From Cellulomonas fulva (GTDB lineage Bacteria; Actinomycetota; Actinomycetes; Actinomycetales; Cellulomonadaceae), in contig NZ_JAHBOH010000001.1 in the NCBI RefSeq assembly GCF_018531375.1, positions 1,302,001-1,366,000 of the forward strand: a DNA stretch of 64,000 bases, written 5' to 3'. Position 1 is the stretch's first letter. Every line of letters begins with the position of its first letter. The position numbers were made by a program, and so were the translations under genes. Positions 8,332 to 16,866 of the stretch are shown here, in pieces. The notes under the pieces were generated by a model. That model saw nothing but the letters and a program-made list of their open reading frames with translations. It did no database searches and had not been told where the DNA came from.

Positions 8332-9601
8332 CCGTCACGGTGCGCTGGTCGCGGCGGGTCCAGAAGAGGACCGGGACCAGGAGGAGCGAGAGCGCGCCGC
8401 CGAGCAGCGAGAGCGTGGCGTAGCTGGTGGCGCCCATGACCATCCCGGACATCGCGCCGCCGCCCGCGCCGGCCAGGGCGATCAGCACGTCGATCGTGCC
8501 CTGCGTCCGCGGCCGGTTGGCGGGGACGGTGGCGTCGACGACGAGCGCGGTGCCGGCGATGAGGCCGAAGTTCCAGCCGAGGCCGAGGAGCGCGAGGGCC
8601 AGGATCAGCAGACCCATCGAGTCGGCCGGTGCGAGCGCGGCGACGACGCCCGCCAGCAGCAGGGTGCCCGCGGCGGCGACCGCCATCGGGATGCGCCCGA
8701 GCCGGTCGACGAGGCGTCCGGTGACCAGCGAGGGCAGGTACATGGCGCCGATGTGGATCCCGATGACCAGGCCGATCGCCGACAGCTCGTGGTGGTGGGC
8801 CCGCATGTGCACCGGGGTCATCGTCATGATCGCGACCATCGCGATCTGGGTGAGCACCATGACCGCCGCCCCGACCGCGGCGCCGCGCCCGGGGCGCGGG
8901 ACAGGTGCGCTGCCGGCTGCGGCGGGCTGGAGCGCCCGGTCCAGCTCGCGGGCGACGAGGTAGGGGTCCGGCCGCAGCAGCGCGAACAGCACGAGGCCGG
9001 CCGCCAGGTAGGCGACGCCGGCCAGCAGGAACGGACCGGCCAGCGCCGGCAGGCCGAGCCCGGTGGCCAGGTGCCCGAGCGGTTCGACGAGGTTGGGGCC
9101 GGCGACGGCACCCAGGGTCGTCGAGACCATCGCGACCGAGACCGCGGTGGCGCGCCGGGCCGGGGGTGCGAGGTCCGTCCCCGCGTAGCGGGCCTGCAGG
9201 TTGGTCGCGGTGCCGGCGCCGTAGACGACCAGCGCCGCGAGCAGCAGCGGCACGCTGTCGAGGGCGGCCGCCGCGACGACGCCGAGCGCGCCCAGGCCAC
9301 CGGCGCCGAAGCCGACGGCCAGGCCGAGCCGGCGACCGCGGCGCTGGGTCAGCCGTCCCACGCTGAACGCGGCCACCGCGGAGCCGAAGGTGACCAGGGC
9401 CGCGGGCATGCCCGCGAGGCTCTCCGAGCCCAGCATCTGCTCGGCGAGCAGCGCGCCCACGGTGACCCCGGCGGCCAGGCCCGCACCGCCGAGCACCTGG
9501 CTGGCGACGACGACGCCCAGGGTGCGGCGCTGCAGCGCCGCCCGCGCACGCTCGTCGTGAAAGGGGCTCGAGACCGGGAGGTCGAGCTCAGGCGACGCCA
9601 T
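8321..9601 (-). CDS. MFS efflux transporter
   Basis: A 426-residue major facilitator with about twelve hydrophobic segments; the central loop (about residues 210-235) contains the Arg/Pro-rich RALQPAAAGSAPVPRPGRG. The VGRLTQRRGRRLGLAVGF segment after helix 2 and the VTGRLVDRLGRIPMAVAAAG repeat in the second half are the duplicated MFS loop motifs. It is probably a drug or metabolite exporter. Its start overlaps the end of the ArsR-rhodanese gene by 14 bases, so the two are an operon in which the upstream protein would be the local regulator. The substrate is unknown; a link to the nearby ars genes is possible but unproven. Confidence 0.85.
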   Translation of the reverse strand: MASPELDLPVSSPFHDERARAALQRRTLGVVVASQVLGGAGLAAGVTVGALLAEQMLGSESLAGMPAALVTFGSAVAAFSVGRLTQRRGRRLGLAVGFGAGGLGALGVVAAAALDSVPLLLAALVVYGAGTATNLQARYAGTDLAPPARRATAVSVAMVSTTLGAVAGPNLVEPLGHLATGLGLPALAGPFLLAGVAYLAAGLVLFALLRPDPYLVARELDRALQPAAAGSAPVPRPGRGAAVGAAVMVLTQIAMVAIMTMTPVHMRAHHHELSAIGLVIGIHIGAMYLPSLVTGRLVDRLGRIPMAVAAAGTLLLAGVVAALAPADSMGLLILALALLGLGWNFGLIAGTALVVDATVPANRPRTQGTIDVLIALAGAGGGAMSGMVMGATSYATLSLLGGALSLLLVPVLFWTRRDQRTVTATR

Positions 9602-10253
9602 CGAGGCGCACCGCCTTGTCCGCCCGCCACTCCACGACGCCCTCGTCCATCGCGGTCGCGTCGATGCCGTGGCCGCGCATCAGGTGCGCCGCCTCGCGGG
9701 CCGACCGGCACAGCTCGCCCCGGCAGTAGACGACGACGGGCGCGTCGGTCGGCAGCTCGTGCAGCCGCGAGGGCAGGTCGTCCAGCGGGATCGAGAGGGC
9801 CCCGGGGAAGTGCCCGGCGGCGAACTCGTTCGCGGGGCGCACGTCGACCACCGTCATCGCCGAGGTCACCGCGGCCGGGCGGATCGTCGCGGCCGCCGAG
9901 CCGCCGTCCGCCGCGACGAGGTAGTCGGCCAGCGTGTCGCGGAGCTGACCCGAGCGTGCGAGCGCGACCCGCTTGGCGGCGACGTACAGCTCGGCGACGT
10001 CGTCCCCGGCGAGCCGGTAGTGGATCGTCGTGCGCTCGCGGCGGGTGCGGACCAGGCCGGCCTGCTTGAGCGTCTGCAGGTGCGCCGACGTCGTCGTCAG
10101 CGCCATCCCGGACAGCCGCGCCAGCTCCTCGACCGGGTGCTCACCCTGGGCCAGCAGCTCGACGAGCTCCAGCCGCCGCGGGCTCGCCAGCGCCTTGACC
10201 ACGCCGGCGAGGGCGTCGAACACCTCGGCCTTGGCGGTATTCCCGAGATCCAT
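9588..10253 (-). CDS. ArsR-type regulator fused to a rhodanese domain
   Basis: A 221-residue fusion. The N-terminal half is an ArsR winged helix (VVKALASPRRLELVELLAQGEHPVEELARLSGMALTTTSAHLQTLKQAGLV) and the C-terminal half a rhodanese domain with the active-site loop VVYCRGELCRSA near residues 172-183. Rhodanese domains carry persulfide sulfur, so the protein probably senses reactive sulfur through that cysteine. It lacks the CVC arsenic site. The gene is likely autoregulated and drives the MFS transporter. No Shine-Dalgarno is visible before the ATG, but TACCTT lies seven bases upstream, as in leaderless actinobacterial genes. Confidence 0.88.
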   Translation of the reverse strand: MDLGNTAKAEVFDALAGVVKALASPRRLELVELLAQGEHPVEELARLSGMALTTTSAHLQTLKQAGLVRTRRERTTIHYRLAGDDVAELYVAAKRVALARSGQLRDTLADYLVAADGGSAAATIRPAAVTSAMTVVDVRPANEFAAGHFPGALSIPLDDLPSRLHELPTDAPVVVYCRGELCRSAREAAHLMRGHGIDATAMDEGVVEWRADKAVRLDGVA

Positions 10254-10259
10254 GGAATA
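10238..10259. promoter_or_regulatory. Candidate operator over the ArsR-rhodanese start codon
   Basis: TATTCC and GGAATA arms separated by ten bases, centred on the ATG of the ArsR-rhodanese gene. With the leaderless-type promoter just upstream, a repressor bound here would cover the transcription start. Binding is inferred from position and symmetry only. Confidence 0.5.
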
Positions 10260-10281
10260 GAAGGTACCAGCCGGGTCGCGA

Positions 10282-11025
10282 TCACTCGCGCGCGGGGGAC
10301 CGGTAGACCGAGACGTGGGACCGCGAGTCCTCGGTGAGCGCGGCCCCCGACCAGTCGGCGTGCCGGCTCTCGAGCGCGAGGCCGGCCAGCTGCGCCATCA
10401 GGTCGAGCTCCGCGGGCCAGATGTAGCGGTGGGCGCTGCGGCCGAGGCGGGCGTCGCGGGTCTCGTCGAACCGGAAGTGGTGGGAGACGACGCGCTGGTG
10501 CAGCACGTCGTAGGTGTCGAGGCCGATGTACCCGGGCTCGAGAGCCCACACGGTCGCGCCGGTGCCCGGGGGGAGAGTGCGCAGCTCCGGGACCCAGAGC
10601 TCGATCACGAACCGGCCGCCGGGGACCAGGTGGCGCGCGGCGTTGCGGAAGCACTCGACCTGCTCCTCCTGCGTCAGCAGGTTGGAGATGGTGTTGTAGA
10701 CGAGGTAGACGAGCGAGAACTCGCCCGGGGCGACCGCGGTCGTCATGTCGCCGAGGACGACCGGGATCGTCGCCTCGTCCACCTTGGTGCGCAGCTGCTC
10801 GACCATCGGGCGGGACAGCTCGATGCCGACGACCGGCACGCCGCGCTCGGCGAGCGGGACCGCGACCCTGCCGGTGCCGATGGCGAGCTCGAGCGCCCGA
10901 CCGCCGTCCGCCAGCTCGGCGAGCCGGTCGACGGTCGGCCCCAGCACCTCTGGTGCGAACATCCCGACGCCCGGGGTGTCGTAGTGCTGGGCGGTCTCGG
11001 CGTCCCACATCTGGTCCTCGGCCAT
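10282..11025 (-). CDS. Class I SAM-dependent methyltransferase
   Basis: A 247-residue Rossmann-fold methyltransferase. The SAM site is ALELAIGTGRVAVPLAERGVPVVGIELS (about residues 45-72), with an acidic end of strand 2 (IELS), then VVLGDMTT and the YLVYNTISNLLTQEEQ segment of methyltransferase domain 25-like enzymes. It is probably cytoplasmic with a small-molecule target. I took ATG 11025 (MAEDQMWDAETAQHYD); an in-frame start eight codons upstream is also possible. It is a separate unit from the ArsR-rhodanese gene 28 bases downstream. Confidence 0.83.
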   Translation of the reverse strand: MAEDQMWDAETAQHYDTPGVGMFAPEVLGPTVDRLAELADGGRALELAIGTGRVAVPLAERGVPVVGIELSRPMVEQLRTKVDEATIPVVLGDMTTAVAPGEFSLVYLVYNTISNLLTQEEQVECFRNAARHLVPGGRFVIELWVPELRTLPPGTGATVWALEPGYIGLDTYDVLHQRVVSHHFRFDETRDARLGRSAHRYIWPAELDLMAQLAGLALESRHADWSGAALTEDSRSHVSVYRSPARE

Positions 11026-11219
11026 GGCGCCGACGATCGCAGCGCGCACCCGGGCCGTCCACGTGATTCAGGCCCGCCGACCCGCACCGGACGCATCGCA
11101 CGGCGCGACGACCGGCGGCGGCGCACGAACGAGCAGGCAGGCGGCCTGCCCGCGCGCGGGGCGTCGTCGTCGCCTAGCGTGGCCGGACCAGGACGTCGAC
11201 CGGTGAGGGAGCACGGCTC

Positions 11220-12413
11220 ATGAGCGGTCCGCGGCACCACGACGTGCTGGTCGTCGGCGGCGGCAACGCCGGCATCTCCCTCGCGGCCAAGCTGCGGCGC
11301 GACGGGTGCCGCAACGTGGCGGTCGTCGAGCCGCGCACCACGCACCACTACCGACCGCTGCTGTCCTACGTGGCGTCGGGCATGGCGACGCTCGACGACC
11401 TGCGCCGTCCGGAGGGCGACGTCGTCCCGGACGGCGTGCGGTGGTACATCGACGAGGTCGCGGCCGTCGATCCCCAGGCGTCGCACGTGCGCCTCGCGAG
11501 CGGCGAGGTGCTGCACTGCACGGACCTCGCGGTGTGCCCGGGTTCGCAGGTCGACTGGGACGCGGTGCCGGGCGCCCAGGCGGCCATGGCGACGCCGGCC
11601 GCCGCGACGAGCTACCTTCCTGAGCTGGCCACGAAGACGTGGACGCTGCTGTCCTCGCTCACGAGCGGGACCGCGGTGTTCGCCGTCTCCGACCGGCACG
11701 TGCCGTGCAGCCCGGTCGCGCTCAAGCCGCTGCTCACGGCCGCCGACCACTGGCGACGGACCGGACTGCTCGACGCGATCGACGTCCACCTGGTCCACGA
11801 GGGCGCGGCTCTCGTCGGAGAGGCGCGCGCCGACCGCGAGCTGCGGGCCGCCGCGGAGCGCTTCGGCGTGCGCGTCCGGATGCGGACCGCGGTCGAGAGC
11901 GTGGACCCCGAGGCGCAGACGCTGCGCCTGTCCGGCCCGGACGGGTCCGACGAGCTGCGGTACGACGCCTTCTACCTCGCCCCGCCGCACCGGGCGCCGG
12001 CGTGGATCGCCGAGTCCGGGCTGGCCACGGCCGCGAGCGACGGCTTCGTCGCGGTGGACCCGCACACGCTGCAGCACACCGAGCACCCCGCGATCTGGGG
12101 GCTGGGCGACGCCGCCGACGTCCAGACCCCGCCGTCGGGGGGCGCTCTGCGCAAGCAGGTGCCCGTCGTGGCCCACAACATCGCCGCCCGCCGCACGGGC
12201 GCGCCGATGAACCGGTACCAGGGGTACACGGTGGCCCCGGTGACGACCGACCGGCGACGGCTGCTGCTCGGCGAGTTCGACCGTGACGGCACGCCCGAGC
12301 CGACCTTCCGGTTCCCCGACCTGGTGCGCCCGCGGCGCACGCTGCTCGCGTTCGACCGGTACCTCGAGCCGCCGATCTACTGGCACCGCCTGCTCAAGGG
12401 CAAGGTGTCCTGA
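11220..12413 (+). CDS. SQR-like FAD-dependent oxidoreductase lacking a redox cysteine
   Basis: A 397-residue flavoprotein of the sulfide:quinone oxidoreductase/NDH-2 superfamily. DVLVVGGGNAGISLAAKL (8-25) binds FAD, HHYRPLLSYVASG follows, and IWGLGDAAD near 292-300 is the second FAD motif. Canonical SQRs have a resolving cysteine in the C-terminal YDGYTSCP motif; here the segment reads YQGYTVAPV, with alanine at 339. Cys163 (VPCSPV) may stand for the first redox cysteine. It may therefore be a dehydrogenase or a non-sulfide relative. The start has GAGGGAG nearby, and the gene has no partner. Confidence 0.75.
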   Translation: MSGPRHHDVLVVGGGNAGISLAAKLRRDGCRNVAVVEPRTTHHYRPLLSYVASGMATLDDLRRPEGDVVPDGVRWYIDEVAAVDPQASHVRLASGEVLHCTDLAVCPGSQVDWDAVPGAQAAMATPAAATSYLPELATKTWTLLSSLTSGTAVFAVSDRHVPCSPVALKPLLTAADHWRRTGLLDAIDVHLVHEGAALVGEARADRELRAAAERFGVRVRMRTAVESVDPEAQTLRLSGPDGSDELRYDAFYLAPPHRAPAWIAESGLATAASDGFVAVDPHTLQHTEHPAIWGLGDAADVQTPPSGGALRKQVPVVAHNIAARRTGAPMNRYQGYTVAPVTTDRRRLLLGEFDRDGTPEPTFRFPDLVRPRRTLLAFDRYLEPPIYWHRLLKGKVS

Positions 12414-12613
12414 CCGCACCGGGGCGGCCGGACCGCAGCCGCGCTGAGGGCATCGCGGTGTGGGCGGTCGGCGGCGTACGCCTCGTGTACGTACACCCGG
12501 GAGCTCACGTCCTCTCGACGAGCGCCACGCCGGGCGGCGCCATGCCGTGCGTCGCGCCCGACGGTCTGCATCGTCCAGGCTCGCGGGCCGGGAATGTTCG
12601 GGGATGCGCGCGA
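12414..12613. other. Intergenic region before the dnaK promoter
   Basis: No gene is supported here. A perfect 12-base palindrome GTGTACGTACAC occurs at 12485-12496, about 70 bases after the SQR-like stop and some 250 before dnaK. It could be a regulator site or part of a terminator; I cannot assign it. Confidence 0.45.
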
Positions 12614-12634
12614 GTTGAGCCAGGCAGACTCAAG
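12614..12634 (+). promoter_or_regulatory. HAIR site 1 (HspR operator) of dnaK
   Basis: GTTGAGC-N7-ACTCAAG. This differs from the consensus CTTGAGT-N7-ACTCAAG only in the outer bases of the left arm. HspR binds such sites to repress dnaK operons in actinobacteria, and hspR is the last gene of this operon. Confidence 0.88.
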
Positions 12635-12677
12635 TTTGCTCGGTCGGACTTGCAGGGTCGCGGGACCCGGGTGCAAG

Positions 12678-12698
12678 GTTGAGCGCAGCGGACTCAAG
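12678..12698 (+). promoter_or_regulatory. HAIR site 2 (HspR operator) of dnaK
   Basis: A second copy with the identical arms GTTGAGC and ACTCAAG and a 7-base spacer, 64 bases downstream of the first and about 37 bases before the dnaK start. Between the two sites lies another dyad, CTTGCA (12649-12654) with TGCAAG (12672-12677). Confidence 0.88.
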
Positions 12699-12735
12699 AG
12701 CGTCCAGAGCACCGAAGCGAAAGAAGGCACAGCAC

Positions 12736-14595
12736 ATGGCACGAGCAGTCGGCATCGACCTCGGCACGACGAACTCGGTCGTCTCCGTCCTCGAGGGTGG
12801 CGAGCCCACGGTCATCGCCAACGCCGAGGGGTCGCGCACGACGCCGTCGGTGGTCGCGTTCTCCAAGACCGGCGAGGTCCTGGTGGGCGAGATCGCGAAG
12901 CGCCAGGCGGTCACCAACGTCGACCGCACCATCACGTCCGTCAAGCGCCACATGGGCACGGACTGGACGGTGGAGATCGACGACAAGAAGTACACGCCGC
13001 AGGAGATCTCCGCGCGCGTGCTCGGCAAGCTCAAGCGGGACGCCGAGGCGTACCTGGGCGAGCCGGTCTCGGACGCGGTCATCACGGTCCCGGCCTACTT
13101 CAACGACGCCGAGCGCCAGGCGACCAAGGATGCCGGTGCGATCGCGGGCCTCAACGTCCTGCGCATCATCAACGAGCCCACGGCGGCCGCGCTCGCGTAC
13201 GGCCTGGAGAAGGGCAAGGAGGACGAGCTCATCCTCGTCTTCGACCTCGGTGGCGGCACGTTCGACGTGTCCCTCCTGGAGGTCGGCAAGGACGACGACG
13301 GCTTCTCGACGATCGAGGTGCGCGCGACCTCCGGCGACAACCGCCTGGGCGGTGACGACTGGGACAACCGGATCGTCGACTTCCTGGTGACCGAGGTGAA
13401 GAACTCGAGCGGCGTGGACCTGTCGAAGGACAAGATCGCGCTGCAGCGTCTGCGCGAGGCGGCGGAGCAGGCCAAGAAGGAGCTGTCGTCCGCGACCAGC
13501 ACCAACATCAGCCTGCAGTACCTGTCGATGAGCGAGAACGGCCCCATCCACCTGGACACCAAGCTCACCCGGGCCAAGTTCCAGGAGATGACCAAGGACC
13601 TGCTCGACCGCACCAAGGCGCCGTTCAACGCGGTCATCCGCGACGCGGGCATCCAGCTCTCGGACATCGACCACGTCGTGCTCGTCGGCGGCTCGACCCG
13701 CATGCCCGCGGTGACCGAGGTCGTCACGGAGCTGACCGGCGGCCGCGAGCCCAACAAGGGCGTGAACCCCGACGAGGTCGTCGCCGTGGGTGCCGCGCTG
13801 CAGGCCGGCGTCATGAAGGGCGACCGTAAGGACGTCCTGCTGATCGACGTCACCCCGCTGAGCCTCGGCATCGAGACCAAGGGCGGCGTGATGACCAAGC
13901 TCATCGAGCGCAACACGGCCATCCCGACCAAGCGCAGCGAGATCTTCTCGACGGCGGAGGACAACCAGCCGTCGGTGCTGATCCAGGTGTTCCAGGGCGA
14001 GCGCGAGTTCGCGCGGGACAACAAGCCGCTGGGGACGTTCGAGCTCACCGGCATCGCGCCGGCGCCGCGCGGCATCCCGCAGGTCGAGGTGACGTTCGAC
14101 ATCGACGCGAACGGCATCGTGCACGTGTCCGCGAAGGACCGCGGCACCAACAAGGAGCAGTCGATGACGATCACCGGCGGCTCGGCCCTCCCCAAGGAGG
14201 ACATCGAGCGCATGGTGCGCGAGGCCGAGGAGCACGCCTCCGAGGACAAGAAGCGCCGTGAGGACGCCGAGGCCCGCAACTCCGCCGAGCAGCTCGTCTA
14301 CTCCACGGAGAAGCTGCTCGTCGACAACGCGGACAAGCTGCCCGAGGACGTGAAGACCGAGGTCCAGGCCAAGGTCGGCGAGCTCAAGACCGCGCTCGAG
14401 GGCACGGACACCGACGCGGTCAAGGCCAAGACGACCGAGCTGCAGACCGCCGCCCAGAAGATCGGCGAGGCGATCTACGCGCAGTCGCAGACGGAGACGC
14501 CGGCGGACGCGCCCACGGACGCCCCCGCCTCGTCGGACGACGACGTGGTGGACGCCGAGATCGTCGACGACGAGAACGAGGACGACAAGAAGTGA
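12736..14595 (+). CDS. dnaK: DnaK Hsp70 chaperone
   Basis: A 619-residue Hsp70. ATPase signatures are visible in order: [18 protein letters not shown] at the start, [16 protein letters not shown] near 170-185, and [17 protein letters not shown] near 313-329. The substrate-binding beta domain follows with [28 protein letters not shown], then the helical lid and an acidic tail of the [19 protein letters not shown] type. It folds and protects cytoplasmic proteins with GrpE and DnaJ. The ATG at 12736 lies after GAAAGAAGG; the 19 codons upstream overlap the HAIR site and are not part of the protein. Confidence 0.97.
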   Translation: MARAVGIDLGTTNSVVSVLEGGEPTVIANAEGSRTTPSVVAFSKTGEVLVGEIAKRQAVTNVDRTITSVKRHMGTDWTVEIDDKKYTPQEISARVLGKLKRDAEAYLGEPVSDAVITVPAYFNDAERQATKDAGAIAGLNVLRIINEPTAAALAYGLEKGKEDELILVFDLGGGTFDVSLLEVGKDDDGFSTIEVRATSGDNRLGGDDWDNRIVDFLVTEVKNSSGVDLSKDKIALQRLREAAEQAKKELSSATSTNISLQYLSMSENGPIHLDTKLTRAKFQEMTKDLLDRTKAPFNAVIRDAGIQLSDIDHVVLVGGSTRMPAVTEVVTELTGGREPNKGVNPDEVVAVGAALQAGVMKGDRKDVLLIDVTPLSLGIETKGGVMTKLIERNTAIPTKRSEIFSTAEDNQPSVLIQVFQGEREFARDNKPLGTFELTGIAPAPRGIPQVEVTFDIDANGIVHVSAKDRGTNKEQSMTITGGSALPKEDIERMVREAEEHASEDKKRREDAEARNSAEQLVYSTEKLLVDNADKLPEDVKTEVQAKVGELKTALEGTDTDAVKAKTTELQTAAQKIGEAIYAQSQTETPADAPTDAPASSDDDVVDAEIVDDENEDDKK

Positions 14596-15233
14596 CCGAC
14601 CAGCCGACGACCCCCGGGCCCGAGCAGGGCCCGGGGGAGTCCCCCGAGCCGACGCGGTTCACCGACAAGCGGCGCATCGACCCCGAGACGGGCGAGCTGC
14701 GCCAGCCGACGCCGGAGGAGGCCGTCCTCGCCGAGGCCGAGGCGGCGGCCCAGGCCGGCGAGGAGGAGGTCGTGCTCGAGGGGCTCGTGGAGACCCAGAA
14801 GCTCGCGGCAGAGCGGCTCGAGGAGCTGCAGCGCGCCAACGCGGCGTACTTCAACCTCGAGCAGCAGTACTCGGCCTACGTGAAGCGGTCGAAGACCGAG
14901 GCGTCCGCCGCGCACGACCGCGGCGTCGCGAGCGTGGTCGAGGCGCTGATCCCGGTGCTCGACGACATCGAGCTCGCCCGTCAGCACGGCGACCTGAGCG
15001 GCCCGTTCGCGTCGATCGCCGAGAAGCTCGAGGCGACGATCGGCCGGTATGGCGTGGAGCGGTACGGCGAGGCGGGCCAGGAGTTCGACCCGGCGATCCA
15101 CGAGGCGCTCATGCACGCGCACTCGTCGGAGGTCACCGTCTCGACCGTGCAGATGGTGCTGCAGCCGGGCTACCGCACGGCGGACCGGGTCCTGCGGGCC
15201 GCGCGCGTCGCCGTGGTGGACCCGGAGAGCTGA
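14592..15233 (+). CDS. grpE: GrpE nucleotide exchange factor
   Basis: A 213-residue GrpE. A proline- and glutamate-rich N-terminus precedes the long coiled coil (about 45-105, [20 protein letters not shown]), then the compact C-terminal beta domain with [21 protein letters not shown] and [12 protein letters not shown]. It releases ADP from DnaK. GTG overlaps the dnaK stop by four bases, so translation is coupled. Confidence 0.95.
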   Translation: MTDQPTTPGPEQGPGESPEPTRFTDKRRIDPETGELRQPTPEEAVLAEAEAAAQAGEEEVVLEGLVETQKLAAERLEELQRANAAYFNLEQQYSAYVKRSKTEASAAHDRGVASVVEALIPVLDDIELARQHGDLSGPFASIAEKLEATIGRYGVERYGEAGQEFDPAIHEALMHAHSSEVTVSTVQMVLQPGYRTADRVLRAARVAVVDPES

Positions 15234-15261
15234 CGACGAGCACAGGACGGGAGGAGGCGCG

Positions 15262-16236
15262 GTGACCGGGCAGGACTGGCTGGAGAAGGACTTCTACGCG
15301 GTGCTCGGCGTCTCCAAGGACGCCGACGCGACCACCATCAAGAAGGCGTACCGCAAGCTCGCGCGTGAGAAGCACCCGGACCACAACCCGGGAGACGCGA
15401 AGGCGGAGGCCGAGTTCAAGAACGTCGGCGAGGCCTACGCGGTGCTCTCGGACCCCGAGCAGCGCCAGCAGTACGACCAGATCCGCGCCATGGCCGGCGG
15501 CGCCCGCTTCACGGCGGGCGGCCGCGGCGCCGGCGGGTTCGAGGACGTGCTCGGCGGCATGTTCGGCGGTGGCGGCGGCTCGCGCGTGCGCTACTCGCAG
15601 GGCGGCGCGGGCGGGTTCGAGGACATCCTCGGCGGCATGTTCGGCGGCGGGGGGTTCCAGCGCGGCCCGCAGCCGGGCGCGGACCTGTCCGCGGTCGTCG
15701 AGCTGCCGTTCCGGCAGGCGGTCGAGGGGTCGACGGTCTCGCTGCAGGTCGAGGGGCGCACGGTCAACGCGCGCATCCCGGCCGGCGTGCGCGACGGCCA
15801 GAAGATCCGGCTGCGCGGCAAGGGGCGTCCCGGTGACCCCGGAGCCCCGGCGGGCGACCTCGTCGTGACGGTGCGGGTGCAGCCGCACCCCGTCTTCGCG
15901 CTGGACGGGCGCAACCTCAAGCTGACCGTCCCGGTCGCGTTCGACGAGGCCGCGCTCGGCGCGACGATCGACGTGCCGACCCTGGGCGGCGACACCGTCC
16001 GGGTCAAGGTGCCGGCCGGCACGCCCTCGGGCCGGACGCTGCGGGTCAAGGGCCGCGGCGTGCCGGGCAAGGACGCCGCGAACCCCACCAAGGACGCCGG
16101 GGACCTGCTGGTGACCGTGCAGGTCGTGGTGCCGCAGCGGCTCTCCGACGCGGCCCGCGAGGCCGTGCAGGCGTTCGGCATCGCGACCTCGGGCGAGGAC
16201 GTGCGCGCCGAGCTGATGTCCCGCTCGCGGCGCTGA
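15262..16236 (+). CDS. dnaJ: DnaJ/CbpA-type co-chaperone without zinc finger
   Basis: A 324-residue J-protein. The J domain (about 9-72) contains DFYAVLGVSKDADATTIKKAYRKLAREKHPDHNPGD with the essential HPD. A Gly/Phe-rich stretch (about 80-135) holds two near-identical GGFED(V/I)LGGMFGGGG repeats. C-terminal beta-sandwich domains follow (VVELPFRQAVEGSTVSLQ). The CXXCXGXG zinc finger of full DnaJ is absent, so it is the CbpA/type II form common in actinobacterial dnaK operons. GTG at 15262 follows GGAGGAGG, 28 bases after grpE. Confidence 0.93.
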   Translation: MTGQDWLEKDFYAVLGVSKDADATTIKKAYRKLAREKHPDHNPGDAKAEAEFKNVGEAYAVLSDPEQRQQYDQIRAMAGGARFTAGGRGAGGFEDVLGGMFGGGGGSRVRYSQGGAGGFEDILGGMFGGGGFQRGPQPGADLSAVVELPFRQAVEGSTVSLQVEGRTVNARIPAGVRDGQKIRLRGKGRPGDPGAPAGDLVVTVRVQPHPVFALDGRNLKLTVPVAFDEAALGATIDVPTLGGDTVRVKVPAGTPSGRTLRVKGRGVPGKDAANPTKDAGDLLVTVQVVVPQRLSDAAREAVQAFGIATSGEDVRAELMSRSRR

Positions 16237-16293
16237 CCCGGCGCCGACGAGCGGGACGAGCCGGACGACGAGCGGGCGACGAGGAGGCGAGCG

Positions 16294-16722
16294 GTGAACG
16301 AGGACCAGCCCGTGTTCGTCATCTCGCGCGCCGCCGAGCTCGCGGGCATGCACCCGCAGACGCTGCGCCAGTACGACCGGCTCGGCCTGGTGTCGCCCAG
16401 CCGCACGTCCGGCCGCGGGCGGCGGTACTCGCTGCGCGACGTCGCGACGCTGCGCGAGGTGCAGCGGCTCTCGCAGGACGAGGGCGTCAACCTCGCGGGC
16501 ATCAAGCGGATCCTCGAGCTCGAGGCGGAGGTGCAGCGGCTCGGCCGCCAGGTCGAGTACCTGCGCTCGTTCGTCGAGCCCACGCGCCGCGTGTTCACCG
16601 CGGACCCGCGCGGGGACGTCGTGGCCACCCGCCGCGTCGCCCGCCAGCCCCGCGCGCCCCAGCAGCCCCGCGCGATCACGGCCGCCGGCGCGGTCGTCCT
16701 GTGGCGCCCCTCGGCCCGCTGA
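16294..16722 (+). CDS. hspR: HspR heat-shock repressor
   Basis: A 142-residue MerR-family regulator. FVISRAAELAGMHPQTLRQYDRLGLVSPSRTSGRGRRYSLRDVATLREVQ is the typical HspR winged helix (about 6-55), followed by the dimer coiled coil (LELEAEVQRLGRQVEYLRSF). HspR binds HAIR elements with DnaK as co-repressor, a feedback loop that measures free chaperone; two HAIR sites precede this operon. The tail beyond about 105 is Arg/Pro/Ala-rich and unremarkable. GTG 16294 follows GAGGAGGCGAG. Confidence 0.95.
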   Translation: MNEDQPVFVISRAAELAGMHPQTLRQYDRLGLVSPSRTSGRGRRYSLRDVATLREVQRLSQDEGVNLAGIKRILELEAEVQRLGRQVEYLRSFVEPTRRVFTADPRGDVVATRRVARQPRAPQQPRAITAAGAVVLWRPSAR

Positions 16723-16866
16723 CGTCGGCCGTCGACCCCCGCGAGCACGCCGGTCCCGCGGGCGCATGTCCGTCCCTCCCGACGAGGTCGGCGACGACCG
16801 ACGTGCTCGCGGGCGTTGCTCGGCGCCTGACGGACCCGCCCGACGGACCTCGGGCAGGATCGTCGG

